A stretch of 45,720 bases of DNA from a virus: the IMG/VR virus record IMGVR_UViG_3300027759_000141, positions 1-45,720 of that record. One strand, 5' to 3'. How positions within the stretch are numbered: the first letter of the stretch is position 1; each line of letters starts with the position of its first letter. The position numbers were made by a program, and so were the translations under genes. Of the stretch, positions 33,447 to 41,467 are shown in pieces. The notes beneath the pieces were generated by a model. It made no database searches. It was not told the origin of the DNA and saw only the letters and a list, made by a program, of their open reading frames with translations.

Positions 33447-33704
33447 ATGTCAGGTCGTTCATACGGTGCAGAAGAAAAGGCAAAACTAGAAAGATTGATT
33501 ACAGAAGGTAGTACAGTACTACGCGAAGTTGAAGACCTACAAGAAGGCTTAAAAGAAACTGTTAAAGCAGTTGCAGAAGAATTACAAATTAAACCTAGCG
33601 TTATTAACAAAGCCATTAAGATTGCACATAAAGGTGATTGGGCGGCTTATAACGAAGATTGGGAAGAGATTGAAGCAATTTTAGATATTACAAAACGTAT
33701 CTAA
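33447..33704 (+). CDS. dsbA: DsbA-like double-stranded DNA-binding protein
   Basis: 85 residues, close to T4 DsbA (89). The layout matches: a first helix of charged residues (EEKAKLERLITEGSTVLREV), then KETVKAVAEELQIKPSVINK and the strand-turn IAHKGDWAAYNEDWEEIEAI before the end. In T4, DsbA binds double-stranded DNA and can affect late transcription. It has its own host-type promoter, so early expression is likely, and it precedes the polymerase gene. Assignment is by size and motif order, not by identical residues. Confidence 0.6.
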   Translation: MSGRSYGAEEKAKLERLITEGSTVLREVEDLQEGLKETVKAVAEELQIKPSVINKAIKIAHKGDWAAYNEDWEEIEAILDITKRI

Positions 33705-33710
33705 AGATAG

Positions 33711-33716
33711 TATAAT
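33711..33716 (+). promoter_or_regulatory. Candidate -10 for gene 43
   Basis: A perfect TATAAT at 33711-33716 lies 70 nt before the polymerase start. The -35 region (33688-33693, TTACAA) is weak, so activity may need an activator. Transcription would start near 33722, at the base of a 6 bp hairpin. Confidence 0.5.
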
Positions 33717-33720
33717 ATAG

Positions 33721-33780
33721 ATGGTCGGCGGGCCATAATCCGCAAAGTAGGTGTTTGTCAGCCCTAAATGACATATGGAG
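33721..33780 (+). promoter_or_regulatory. Structured leader of gene 43 with gp43-type operator hairpin
   Basis: Two hairpins are visible. The first, ATGGTC-GGCG-GGCCAT (33721-33736), is a 6 bp stem (one G-U) with a tetraloop at the expected mRNA 5' end. The second, TGTCA (33756-33760) and TGACA (33769-33773) around the 8 nt loop GCCCTAAA, ends three bases before the ribosome site GGAG (33777-33780). The T4 and RB69 gp43 translational operator also has a 5 bp stem and 8 nt loop at this place, which the polymerase binds to repress its own synthesis. The loop sequence here differs. Confidence 0.65.
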
Positions 33781-33785
33781 ATTAA

Positions 33786-36455
33786 ATGAGCTATGTAGAC
33801 GCATGGTTTGACCGCGAGAATGATATCATTAAAGTGGTTGAACGCAATAAGAAAGGCGAACGAGAGTTTCGCGACATTCCTGTAAAACACACGTTTTACG
33901 TTAAAGATGGAAAAGGTAAATTTCAATCCATCTACGGTGATCCTGTTTCGAGGATCATTTGTAAAAATACAAAAGAACTACGCAAAGAACAAGCTATCAA
34001 TTCAGGTAAGCAATTATTTGAAAGCGACATCAATCCAATTTTTGTTTGCCTAAGCGAACACTATCTAAATCAAGATGCACCAAAGTTAAATGTAGCCTTT
34101 TTTGATATTGAGGTTGACTTTGACCCAGAACGCGGCTATGCTAGCCCGGATGATGCGTTTATGCCTATTACTGCTATCGCAGTTAAGCTACAATGGATGG
34201 ATACAATGATCTGTTTGGCAATTCCTCCTAAGACGCTTACTATGGAAGAAGCTAAAGTACAAGTTGAAGAATTCCCTAATACATATTTGTTTGATAACGA
34301 AGCAGATATGTTAGACATGTTTTTAGACTTAATTCAAGACGCAGATATTTTAACTGGTTGGAATAGCGAGGGCTTTGATATTCCATATACAGTAAACAGA
34401 GTGACTAAAGTATTAAGCAAAGAAGATACACGCCGTTTCTGTTTGTTTAATCAATTTCCTAAACGTCGTGAATACGAAAAGTTCGGGCGTCAAAGTGTAA
34501 CCTATGACTTTATTGGTCGGGTACACTTAGACAGTCTTGAACTGTATCGTAAGTACACATATGAAGAACGTCACACATATCGATTGGACGCTATTGCCGA
34601 ATATGAATTAGGTCAGCGTAAAACACAATATGAAGGCACATTGGATCAGTTATACAACAATGACTTCCGCACATTCGTAGAATATAACATTAATGACTGT
34701 CAACTGTTAGACGATCTTGATAAGAAACTCAAGTTTATGGATCTTGCTAATACACTAGCACACGAATGTACTGTATTGCTACAAACTACAATGGGTGCTG
34801 TAGCTGTTACTGAACAGGCTATTATTAACGAGTGTCATCGCAGAGGCTTCCAAGTTCCTAATCGTACTAAAATGGAAGAGCGTGAAGACAACGAAGGTGC
34901 CGCTGGTGCGTATGTTGCCTATCCCAAAGAAGGTATTCAAGACTGGGTTGGATCGTTAGACATTAACTCATTGTACCCAAGTGCCATTAGAGCACTTAAC
35001 ATGGGTCCAGAAACTATTATCGGGCAGTTACGACAAACTAAAACACAAGAATACATTGACAATCAAACTGCCAAAGGTAAATCATTTGCCGCGGCATGGG
35101 AAGGAATGTTTGGTAGTGTAGAATATACAGCAGTAATGGGGCAGGAAATTGGCACTGATATTACTATCGACTGGGAAAACGGTGATAGCGATGTATTAAG
35201 TGCCGCGGAAACATACAGATTAATTTATGAAAGCAATCAGCCCTGGATGCTTTCGGCAAATGGCACTATTTTCACCTATGAGAAAGAAGGTATTATTCCA
35301 GGGCTACTAAAACGTTGGTATGCAGAACGTAAAGAGATGCAGGCCAAACTAAAGGAGGCTATTAATGCTGGTAACAAAATTGAAGAAGAGTATTGGGACA
35401 AGAGACAGTTGGTTAAGAAGATTAACCTTAACTCGCTCTATGGCGCCATTCTTAATCCTGGCTGTCGCTTTTTTGATAAGCGTATCGGCCAATCTACTAC
35501 CCTTACTGGACGTGCAATTGCCAAACACATGGCTGGAAAAGTCAATGAAATCATTGCAGGAGAATATAACCATGTGGGTAAAGCAATCATCTACGGAGAC
35601 ACAGACTCCTGTTACTTCTCCGCGTACAAAACCCTAAAGAAAGACATTGAAGCTGGTCTTATACCGTGGACTAAAGAAAGCGTTGTTCAATTGTACGATC
35701 AAATCGGCGAAGCAGTAAACGAAACATTTCCACAGTTTATGTTAGATGCTTTCCACTGTCCAAAGTCACGGGGCGAAGTGATTAAGGCCGGTCGTGAGAT
35801 TGTTGCTAGCAAAGGCTTGTTTATTACTAAGAAACGGTATGCGGTTCTTTACTATGATAAAGAAGGCAAGCGTAGTGACGTAGACGGCAAGCCGGGAAAG
35901 ATTAAGGCCATGGGCTTAGATTTGAAACGCAGTGACACTCCTGAATTTATTCAAAACTTTCTAAGCGACATTCTTGAAAAGGTATTAACTGGTGCTACTG
36001 AGCAAGAAGTGCTAGATCACATCAGTGAATTTAGATTAAAGTTTAAGAGTCGGCCGGGTTGGGAGAAAGGTAGTCCTAAACGTGCTAACAAGATTACCGA
36101 GTATCAGGCTAAAGAAGTTAAAGCAGGTAAAGCTAATATGCCTGGACACGTTCGTGCTAGTATTAACTGGAATACATTAAAACGTATGTTTGACGACAAG
36201 TATTCGATGCATGTCACTGACGGTGCTAAGGTTATTGTTTGTAAACTTAAACAAAACCCAATGGGCTTTACCAGTGTTGCATATCCTGTAGACGAATTGC
36301 GGTTGCCACAATGGTTTAAAGACTTGCCATTTGATGATGCCGAAATGGAGCAAACAATTATCGATAATAAACTTGATAATTTAATTGGTGTTCTTAACTG
36401 GGATATTACCAGTACAGAAGAAAAGAATACATTCAATTCACTATTTGAGTTCTAA
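33786..36455 (+). CDS. 43: Family B DNA polymerase, gp43
   Basis: 889 residues (T4 gp43 is 898). Exonuclease residues are intact: Asp107 and Glu109 in FFDIEVDFD, Asp199 in GWNSEGFDIP and Asp304 in YNINDCQLLDD. Polymerase motif A is DINSLYPSAI (from Asp392), motif B KKINLNSLYG (544-553), and motif C YGDTDS (603-608). The C-terminus NTFNSLFEF resembles the RB69 clamp-binding peptide. It replicates the phage genome with proofreading, held on DNA by the gp45 clamp encoded downstream. GGAG lies 5 nt before the ATG, behind a putative autoregulatory hairpin. Confidence 0.97.
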   Translation: MSYVDAWFDRENDIIKVVERNKKGEREFRDIPVKHTFYVKDGKGKFQSIYGDPVSRIICKNTKELRKEQAINSGKQLFESDINPIFVCLSEHYLNQDAPKLNVAFFDIEVDFDPERGYASPDDAFMPITAIAVKLQWMDTMICLAIPPKTLTMEEAKVQVEEFPNTYLFDNEADMLDMFLDLIQDADILTGWNSEGFDIPYTVNRVTKVLSKEDTRRFCLFNQFPKRREYEKFGRQSVTYDFIGRVHLDSLELYRKYTYEERHTYRLDAIAEYELGQRKTQYEGTLDQLYNNDFRTFVEYNINDCQLLDDLDKKLKFMDLANTLAHECTVLLQTTMGAVAVTEQAIINECHRRGFQVPNRTKMEEREDNEGAAGAYVAYPKEGIQDWVGSLDINSLYPSAIRALNMGPETIIGQLRQTKTQEYIDNQTAKGKSFAAAWEGMFGSVEYTAVMGQEIGTDITIDWENGDSDVLSAAETYRLIYESNQPWMLSANGTIFTYEKEGIIPGLLKRWYAERKEMQAKLKEAINAGNKIEEEYWDKRQLVKKINLNSLYGAILNPGCRFFDKRIGQSTTLTGRAIAKHMAGKVNEIIAGEYNHVGKAIIYGDTDSCYFSAYKTLKKDIEAGLIPWTKESVVQLYDQIGEAVNETFPQFMLDAFHCPKSRGEVIKAGREIVASKGLFITKKRYAVLYYDKEGKRSDVDGKPGKIKAMGLDLKRSDTPEFIQNFLSDILEKVLTGATEQEVLDHISEFRLKFKSRPGWEKGSPKRANKITEYQAKEVKAGKANMPGHVRASINWNTLKRMFDDKYSMHVTDGAKVIVCKLKQNPMGFTSVAYPVDELRLPQWFKDLPFDDAEMEQTIIDNKLDNLIGVLNWDITSTEEKNTFNSLFEF

Positions 36456-36456
36456 T

Positions 36457-37224
36457 ATGAAAATTATAATTGCCGGATACGGATTTGTTGGCAAGGCTGT
36501 TGCTAATGCATTACAATTGCAACATGAAATCATTGTACAAGATCCTAAATATACTGATTATAAAATGATCGACCATTATGATGCCGACGGTATCATAATC
36601 TGTGTTGGCACTCCCGAATTACCAAGTGGAGGCTGTGACTGTAAAGACATTGCTAGCGTATTAGATGATGTACCTGTTTTTATGCCAGTGTTGATTAAAA
36701 GTTCTGTCACCCCAGAAGTAATTAATGCGTTAGCTGAAATTTATCCGGATCACTGTATAACATACAGCCCAGAGTTTTTAAGAGCAAACACAGCAAATGC
36801 AGATTTTATCAATCAAAAGTATATAATTTTAGGTGGTGAAGATCCTGATTGTTTTTGGCAAGATCTGTTTACCACAGTATTAAAAAACTGTAAAATATAT
36901 TTTAATTGTACTGCTTTAGAATCAGCAATGGTCAAATACAGTATAAATGCATTTCTAGCAACCAAAGTTTCATTTTTTAACAACATATACGACTTGTGCG
37001 AGAAAAATGGAGCCGATTATGATGTTGTTAGACAACTTATTACACAAGATACTAGGATTGGTAACAGCCATACACTGGTACCAGGTGCAGATGGAGAGCG
37101 TGGATTTGGCGGCCACTGCTTTCCAAAAGATACTGCGGCCCTTATTCATTATGCCGAAAGCATTGGAATTGGGTTTGACATAGTCAATAGCGCCGTAAAA
37201 TACAACAAAAAGGCAAGAAAATAA
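36457..37224 (+). CDS. Short UDP-glucose/GDP-mannose dehydrogenase-like protein
   Basis: 255 residues from the ATG at 36457, 1 nt after the polymerase stop. Rossmann motif GYGFVG (7-12), ICVGTPELP (48-56), YSPEFLRANTANAD (103-116), helix MVKYSINAFLATKVSFFNN (158-176) and catalytic segment GFGGHCFPKD with Cys221 are all present. Full enzymes are about 390-440 residues; this one ends shortly after the catalytic Cys and lacks the C-terminal substrate-binding domain. UDP-glucose dehydrogenase makes UDP-glucuronate for surface polysaccharide or glycosylation. The short form may be a truncated, specialised or two-domain variant; activity is uncertain. Confidence 0.8.
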   Translation: MKIIIAGYGFVGKAVANALQLQHEIIVQDPKYTDYKMIDHYDADGIIICVGTPELPSGGCDCKDIASVLDDVPVFMPVLIKSSVTPEVINALAEIYPDHCITYSPEFLRANTANADFINQKYIILGGEDPDCFWQDLFTTVLKNCKIYFNCTALESAMVKYSINAFLATKVSFFNNIYDLCEKNGADYDVVRQLITQDTRIGNSHTLVPGADGERGFGGHCFPKDTAALIHYAESIGIGFDIVNSAVKYNKKARK

Positions 37225-37225
37225 C

Positions 37226-37253
37226 TTGACCTTTAGTAAAAAACCTATATAAT
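37226..37253 (+). promoter_or_regulatory. Sigma70-type promoter for gene 45
   Basis: TTGACC (37226-37231) and a perfect TATAAT (37248-37253) are separated by 16 nt. The predicted start near 37260 leaves a leader just long enough to hold the GGAG ribosome site at 37264-37267 before the ATG at 37274. Confidence 0.78.
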
Positions 37254-37273
37254 ATACAAACATGGAGAACTAT

Positions 37274-38005
37274 ATGAAAGACATTTTACAAGACCTCGTA
37301 GCACATACACATAGCTTAGGATTTATTCCTCTAGTTAAAGTAAGTGCAGACACAACTAAAACAGAAATCGAAGCAATGGCTGAAGACCGTTCAGTAATTG
37401 TTAATGCAAAAACTAAAACTGTTGTCGACTCGTTTGACGGAGTATTTGGTATGCCTAATCTAAATAAATTGGATATTCACCTTAAGTGTCCAGAATATAA
37501 AGAGAATGCAAAAATTAATGTTGTTACCACAGTTCGTAACAACGAAACAATCCCCACAGGCTTGCATTTTGAAAATGCCGCTAAGGATTTTGAAAACGAC
37601 TATCGTTTTATGAATACCGAAATTATTAATGAAAAATTAAAATCGGTAAAGATGAGACCAGTTAACTGGGACATTGAATTTGAACCTAGCGTTACTAGCA
37701 TTCAAAGATTGAAAATGCAGGCAAACGCACACAGTGAAGAAAGTGTATTCCAAGTTCAAACAACTAACGGCAATCTAGTGTTTAGCTTTGGTGATGCAAG
37801 CACACATGCTGGTAGTTTTATTTTCCAAGCAAATATTGCTGGTAAACTAAAGCAGACATGGTCATGGCCAGTGAATCAAGTTATGAGTATCTTAGCATTA
37901 GCAGGCGATAAGACTATGCGTATTGCAGATGTCGGTGCTATGCAGATTACTGTAGATAGCGGAATGGCTGAATACAATTATATTTTACCAGCACAAAGCA
38001 AGTAA
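37274..38005 (+). CDS. 45: Sliding clamp, gp45
   Basis: 243 residues (T4 gp45 is 228). ATG at 37274 is preferred over 37262 because GGAG at 37264 is well spaced to it, whereas the upstream ATG would be almost leaderless. The protein has the clamp-type alternation of strands and helices (LVKVSADTTKTEIEAMAEDR, FGMPNLNKLDIHL, then VTSIQRLKMQA and GDASTHAGSFIF). The C-terminal domain ends DVGAMQITVDSGMAEYNYIL. The trimeric clamp tethers gp43 to DNA and, in T4, activates late transcription. Its clamp loader gp44 is at 13727. Its stop overlaps the following ATG by one base. Confidence 0.88.
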   Translation: MKDILQDLVAHTHSLGFIPLVKVSADTTKTEIEAMAEDRSVIVNAKTKTVVDSFDGVFGMPNLNKLDIHLKCPEYKENAKINVVTTVRNNETIPTGLHFENAAKDFENDYRFMNTEIINEKLKSVKMRPVNWDIEFEPSVTSIQRLKMQANAHSEESVFQVQTTNGNLVFSFGDASTHAGSFIFQANIAGKLKQTWSWPVNQVMSILALAGDKTMRIADVGAMQITVDSGMAEYNYILPAQSK

Positions 38006-39684
38006 TGAATCGTAACTTAACGGCAACACAAAACGACTATGCGTACTTCTTGCCGGCAACGTCGGGATTTTATAGTACGTTTATAGGAAAACAACGCTAC
38101 GGCAATTATGTAGACCCTGCACGGTTGCCTGCTAGTTTTATCAACGGCGTAGAAGGATTGAATTACTTAGAACCTGACAAGGGTATGTTTTATTTTGATC
38201 ATTGTTTATATTCAGCAGGCCATGCTAATTTAGATCTAAACAAAAAAGACGAAAGCGAAGACATGTTTCGTAACAGAGATCGCACAACCAGTTGGGTATT
38301 AGGCGACTCTGGAGGTTTTCAGATTGGTAAAGGTGTATGGGCAGGTGAATGGAAAGATCCTGACGGTCCAGAAGTACTGGCTAAACTACAAGAGTGTATT
38401 GCTAAAGGTGTTGAACTTATCCCAGTACTTGATGCCAGCGGCACACAAAAAGTTGATAAAAATGGAAATCCAAAGTTTATTAAGTTTGATCATGTTAAAG
38501 ATTATACTGTTAAATTAGAAGCCGCACAAAAGAAGCGTGAACAAGTGCTAGCATGGATGGATGCACTTATGGATTATGGTATGGTGCTTGATATTCCAGC
38601 ATGGGTAGAACGCAGTGAAGTTGGTAAGGCAGCTACCGGTATTGAAAGTTATGATCAAGCGGTTAATGCAACAAAATATAATAATGAATATTTTATCAAA
38701 CATCGAACAGGTGCATGTAAGTTCTTAAATGTATTACAAGGCGAAACACACTCACAAGCTGATGATTGGTATAGTAAAATGAAAGATTTTTGCGACCCCA
38801 AAATATACGGCGATAAAGCATTTAATGGTTGGGCTATGGGTGGCCAGAATATGTGCGACGTAGAATTAGTTTTAAAAAGATTAGTAGCATTGCGATTTGA
38901 CGGGCTCCTTGAAAAGGGTCAACATGATTGGATGCACTTCCTGGGCACCTCTAAGTTAGAGTGGGCAACTTTATTAACTGATATCCAACGATCTGTAAGG
39001 AAATACCATAATGAAAACTTTACCATCTCTTTTGATTGCGCATCGCCGTTCCTTGCCACAGCAAACGGACAAATTTATATTAACACCGAAACAGAACATG
39101 GCGAAAAATGGGTCTACCGTATGCAGGCTTCTGCAGACAACAAAAAATATTCAACAGACACCCGATTGTTTAAAGACGCAGTAATACAAGACAAGATTTT
39201 TGATAAATTCGAATCTAGTCCTATTATTGATCAAGTACAAATAAAAGATATTTGTATCTATGCACCCGGAGACCTAAATAAAAACAGTAAAGAAGGTAAA
39301 ACTTCTTGGGATAGTTTTAGCTATGCTATCATGATGGGTCATAATGTGTGGATGCATATTAATGCTGTACAAGAAGCCAATCGCCAATACGACAACAATG
39401 TTGCTCCCGATATGTTAATACAGAATTTAACAGGAAAATTATTTAAACATGCAGTAGACGAAATCTTTGCAATTAATGACAGAGATCAAGCACTAGCTAA
39501 GATTGAAGAATATAAAAGCTTCTGGATTACTATTATCGGAACACGTGGCGCAACAGGAAAGAAATTAATTAACGCACATACAATGGCAGACGAGTTGGAT
39601 ATTCCCCGAGTTGACTATAGCGACTTGAAACCTGTAAAAAACGAAGAGCCTAAAGAAAATAACTTTATGGACTTATTTGAGTAA
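38005..39684 (+). CDS. TGT-superfamily transglycosylase, DpdA-like, with clamp-binding-type C-terminus
   Basis: 559 residues. TGT hallmarks in order: LGDSGGFQIG with Asp101; LNVLQGETHS (241-250); GWAMGGQN (275-282); MHFLGTSKLEW (310-320); and FDCASPFLATANGQIY with Asp344 at the TGT nucleophile position (family FDCV-PTRxARNG). The CxCxxC zinc site of tRNA enzymes is not visible. TGTs swap guanine for a 7-deazaguanine in RNA; the DpdA branch does so in DNA and occurs in phages. The C-terminus NNFMDLFE resembles clamp-binding peptides such as the polymerase's SLFEF. It follows gp45 directly, with a one-base overlap. Family is firm; DNA as substrate is inferred. Confidence 0.8.
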   Translation: MNRNLTATQNDYAYFLPATSGFYSTFIGKQRYGNYVDPARLPASFINGVEGLNYLEPDKGMFYFDHCLYSAGHANLDLNKKDESEDMFRNRDRTTSWVLGDSGGFQIGKGVWAGEWKDPDGPEVLAKLQECIAKGVELIPVLDASGTQKVDKNGNPKFIKFDHVKDYTVKLEAAQKKREQVLAWMDALMDYGMVLDIPAWVERSEVGKAATGIESYDQAVNATKYNNEYFIKHRTGACKFLNVLQGETHSQADDWYSKMKDFCDPKIYGDKAFNGWAMGGQNMCDVELVLKRLVALRFDGLLEKGQHDWMHFLGTSKLEWATLLTDIQRSVRKYHNENFTISFDCASPFLATANGQIYINTETEHGEKWVYRMQASADNKKYSTDTRLFKDAVIQDKIFDKFESSPIIDQVQIKDICIYAPGDLNKNSKEGKTSWDSFSYAIMMGHNVWMHINAVQEANRQYDNNVAPDMLIQNLTGKLFKHAVDEIFAINDRDQALAKIEEYKSFWITIIGTRGATGKKLINAHTMADELDIPRVDYSDLKPVKNEEPKENNFMDLFE

Positions 39685-39721
39685 TATAACACGTGAAAAC
39701 TTTCATGAAAAGAGTTATAAT

Positions 39722-39973
39722 ATGACACTACCCGACGAACGCTATCGAGCAGTATTACAAACAGAAAGATTTTTAAAATTAATACTTTCTACTCCTCGAG
39801 TTCCAAAAGCAATTAAAGACGGTGCTAGACATTGTCTTAGACATTACCCTAGCGAATATGATATGAGTAAGGCCGCACAAACGAGTCCAGATATATTTGC
39901 TGAACGTATGGAAGATGTAACTCGAATGTTTAAAAAATATGAACAAACACAGGCAGAAAAAAATGAAACGTGA
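39722..39973 (+). CDS. Small conserved protein, BPSL0761-like
   Basis: 83 residues from the ATG at 39722; a TTG start at 39677 would overlap the TGT gene. Features MTLPDERYRAVLQTERFLKL, STPRVPKAIKDGARHCLRHY and PSEYDM. The P-x-ER-x-RAL, TPRVP and LRHYPS pattern resembles a family of small bacterial and phage proteins (BPSL0761 type) of unknown role. It is placed between the TGT-like gene and another conserved unknown, both with overlaps, so it likely belongs to the same transcription unit. Confidence 0.55.
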   Translation: MTLPDERYRAVLQTERFLKLILSTPRVPKAIKDGARHCLRHYPSEYDMSKAAQTSPDIFAERMEDVTRMFKKYEQTQAEKNET

Positions 39974-40490
39974 TTATACTAGTGGTGTAAGCGAAGATGT
40001 AACGTTCTTTGTAGGTACAGAAATTGAACGCACTCCTGCATTTGGTATGCGTACACTCTTTGTTGTAGGTACTCATGATGAACAAATCATTATCGGCCTA
40101 GCAAAGAATAATAACTGTACGCACATCTATTTTGGTGCTAATCAAAGTTTTCCCAGCCTAACTGTTAACAATAGTGCCGGTTGGAAACCTTGGGAAGACA
40201 TGATTAAAGGCTGTATTGATGCTGATTTTTGGTGTACATTAGACTTTGATGTGGCTCAACACGAGGGGCTTCTTGAAAGCGGTTTAACCGAATATCGTAG
40301 ATTTATTCCACAAATTAGTGTAAAATTACCTTATCTAAGTCAATTAGGCTATAATGCTACTATTAAGATAGATGATAAAGATTTTGAAGCAACTAATCCA
40401 GGTGTATGGTGTGTCCCAATTGGTGCCATTACACAACGCAAGTACTTTACCAATTGGGATGAATATACTAACGATGAAATTATCAAATGA
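39963..40490 (+). CDS. Conserved T4-like aquatic phage protein, unknown
   Basis: 175 residues from the ATG at 39963, overlapping the upstream gene by 11 nt. The conserved-looking block is VSEDVTFFVGTEIERTPAFG, MRTLFVVGTHDEQIIIGLAK and THIYFGANQSFP, then DADFWCTLDFDVAQHEGLLE. The alternating strands and helices suggest an alpha/beta barrel or Rossmann-like fold, but no cofactor or metal motif is clear. It overlaps the nuclease gene by four bases. Position between a TGT-like enzyme and a MutH-like nuclease suggests a part in the same DNA-related module, without direct proof. Confidence 0.5.
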   Translation: MKRDYTSGVSEDVTFFVGTEIERTPAFGMRTLFVVGTHDEQIIIGLAKNNNCTHIYFGANQSFPSLTVNNSAGWKPWEDMIKGCIDADFWCTLDFDVAQHEGLLESGLTEYRRFIPQISVKLPYLSQLGYNATIKIDDKDFEATNPGVWCVPIGAITQRKYFTNWDEYTNDEIIK

Positions 40491-41068
40491 TTACCAGCAC
40501 CGAAACACTTATCCTTAACATTATCAGGCACCAATTACTTGGCAAACAACTGCCAAGTAACATTCATGGAGACGCAGGACGAGCTTGTGAATCTCTATTG
40601 GAGAATATTGGCATTCATATTAATCGAGGAGCAGGATGCGACATTCCTGAAATTGGTTGGGAAGTTAAATGCCGTAAAGGAACTGCCACCAGTGCCCAAA
40701 CCGTGGCAACAATGCATCCAAATAATGTCATTATAACTCCTTGGGTATTTTCTCCAGTTTACGAAAAAATCCGTAAACAATTAAGGTTTACAACTGACGA
40801 TTTAGATGTTATAGTTGATATTGATTTATGTGACTTTGATCAACCACAAATACAAGAATTATTACAGACTGCATATGAACATGCAAGATCTTTAATTACA
40901 GCAAACCCTAGTATTACCTATACGCCATATGAAGGTTATTGGGGTTATTTTGAAAAAACAAAGAAAGATCGCCCAGAGCTTGATTTTAGACTAGCAGATG
41001 GCGATATGGAAAAACTACTAGCAATGACTAACTCGACTTTTCAGGATATATTTTCATATGGTAATTAA
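40487..41068 (+). CDS. MutH/Sau3AI-like PD-(D/E)XK endonuclease
   Basis: 193 residues. GAGCDIPEIGWEVKCRKG contains Asp52, Glu59 and Lys61; the spacing Asp+7 Glu+2 Lys is the same as the MutH active site (Asp70, Glu77, Lys79), and the intervening P-E-I-G also matches. Upstream, GDAGRACESLLENIG supplies the helix with Glu35 expected in this fold. MutH nicks and Sau3AI cleaves at GATC. The specificity here is unknown, and no partner methylase is seen in the window. It follows a base-modification candidate, so phage DNA may be protected by modification. Overlaps both neighbours. Confidence 0.7.
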   Translation: MITSTETLILNIIRHQLLGKQLPSNIHGDAGRACESLLENIGIHINRGAGCDIPEIGWEVKCRKGTATSAQTVATMHPNNVIITPWVFSPVYEKIRKQLRFTTDDLDVIVDIDLCDFDQPQIQELLQTAYEHARSLITANPSITYTPYEGYWGYFEKTKKDRPELDFRLADGDMEKLLAMTNSTFQDIFSYGN

Positions 41069-41453
41069 ACAAGACATCAGACCACTTAAAATGATATGGG
41101 TTACCTTTCGCAAAGAAGGCATACATAAATACCCTGCGGCGCTGACAGATCCAGCATTGGCTACAGGAGATGAATATGACGTATCGTTTTTGGGTTACCC
41201 TCATCGCCACATCTTTCATTTCAGGGTGTGGATCAATGTGCTCCACAATGATAGGGACATCGAGTTCATCCAGTTCAAACGCTGGCTCGAGTCACTGTAT
41301 AATGGTCAAGGTGCCGTTCTAAGCCTTGACTACAAGAGTTGTGAAATGATGTCAGACGATCTGTTTGATGTTATTTCCAATAAGTATCCGGGTCGTGAGA
41401 TCTGGATTGAGATCTCCGAAGACGGAGAAAATGGTTCATTTATCAAATATTAA
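41058..41453 (+). CDS. Conserved phage protein, possible T-fold (QueD/PTPS-like)
   Basis: 131 residues (a second start at 41091 would give MIWVTFRKEG). A His-rich strand, GYPHRHIFHFRVWINV with His49, His51 and His54, is followed by IEFIQFKRWLESLYNG, then MMSDDLFDVISNKYPG and REIWIEISEDGENGSF. This order (His-rich strand, D/E-F-x-x-K/F-K helix, then V-x-V-x-E strand) is like the 6-carboxytetrahydropterin synthase QueD/PTPS family. That family is in the 7-deazaguanine pathway and would fit the TGT-like neighbour. Residue identity is low, so the link is tentative. It overlaps the nuclease gene by 11 nt. Confidence 0.45.
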   Translation: MVIKQDIRPLKMIWVTFRKEGIHKYPAALTDPALATGDEYDVSFLGYPHRHIFHFRVWINVLHNDRDIEFIQFKRWLESLYNGQGAVLSLDYKSCEMMSDDLFDVISNKYPGREIWIEISEDGENGSFIKY

Positions 41454-41467
41454 AATAAGAGGCTATT

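Noticed and set aside
33721-33780. tRNA or small RNA gene in the gene 43 leader
   Set aside because: The two hairpins do not form a cloverleaf and there is no CCA end or T-loop motif; a leader structure is the simpler reading.
37262-37273. ATG at 37262 as the gp45 start
   Set aside because: The predicted transcript starts near 37260, leaving no leader, while GGAG at 37264-37267 fits ATG 37274.
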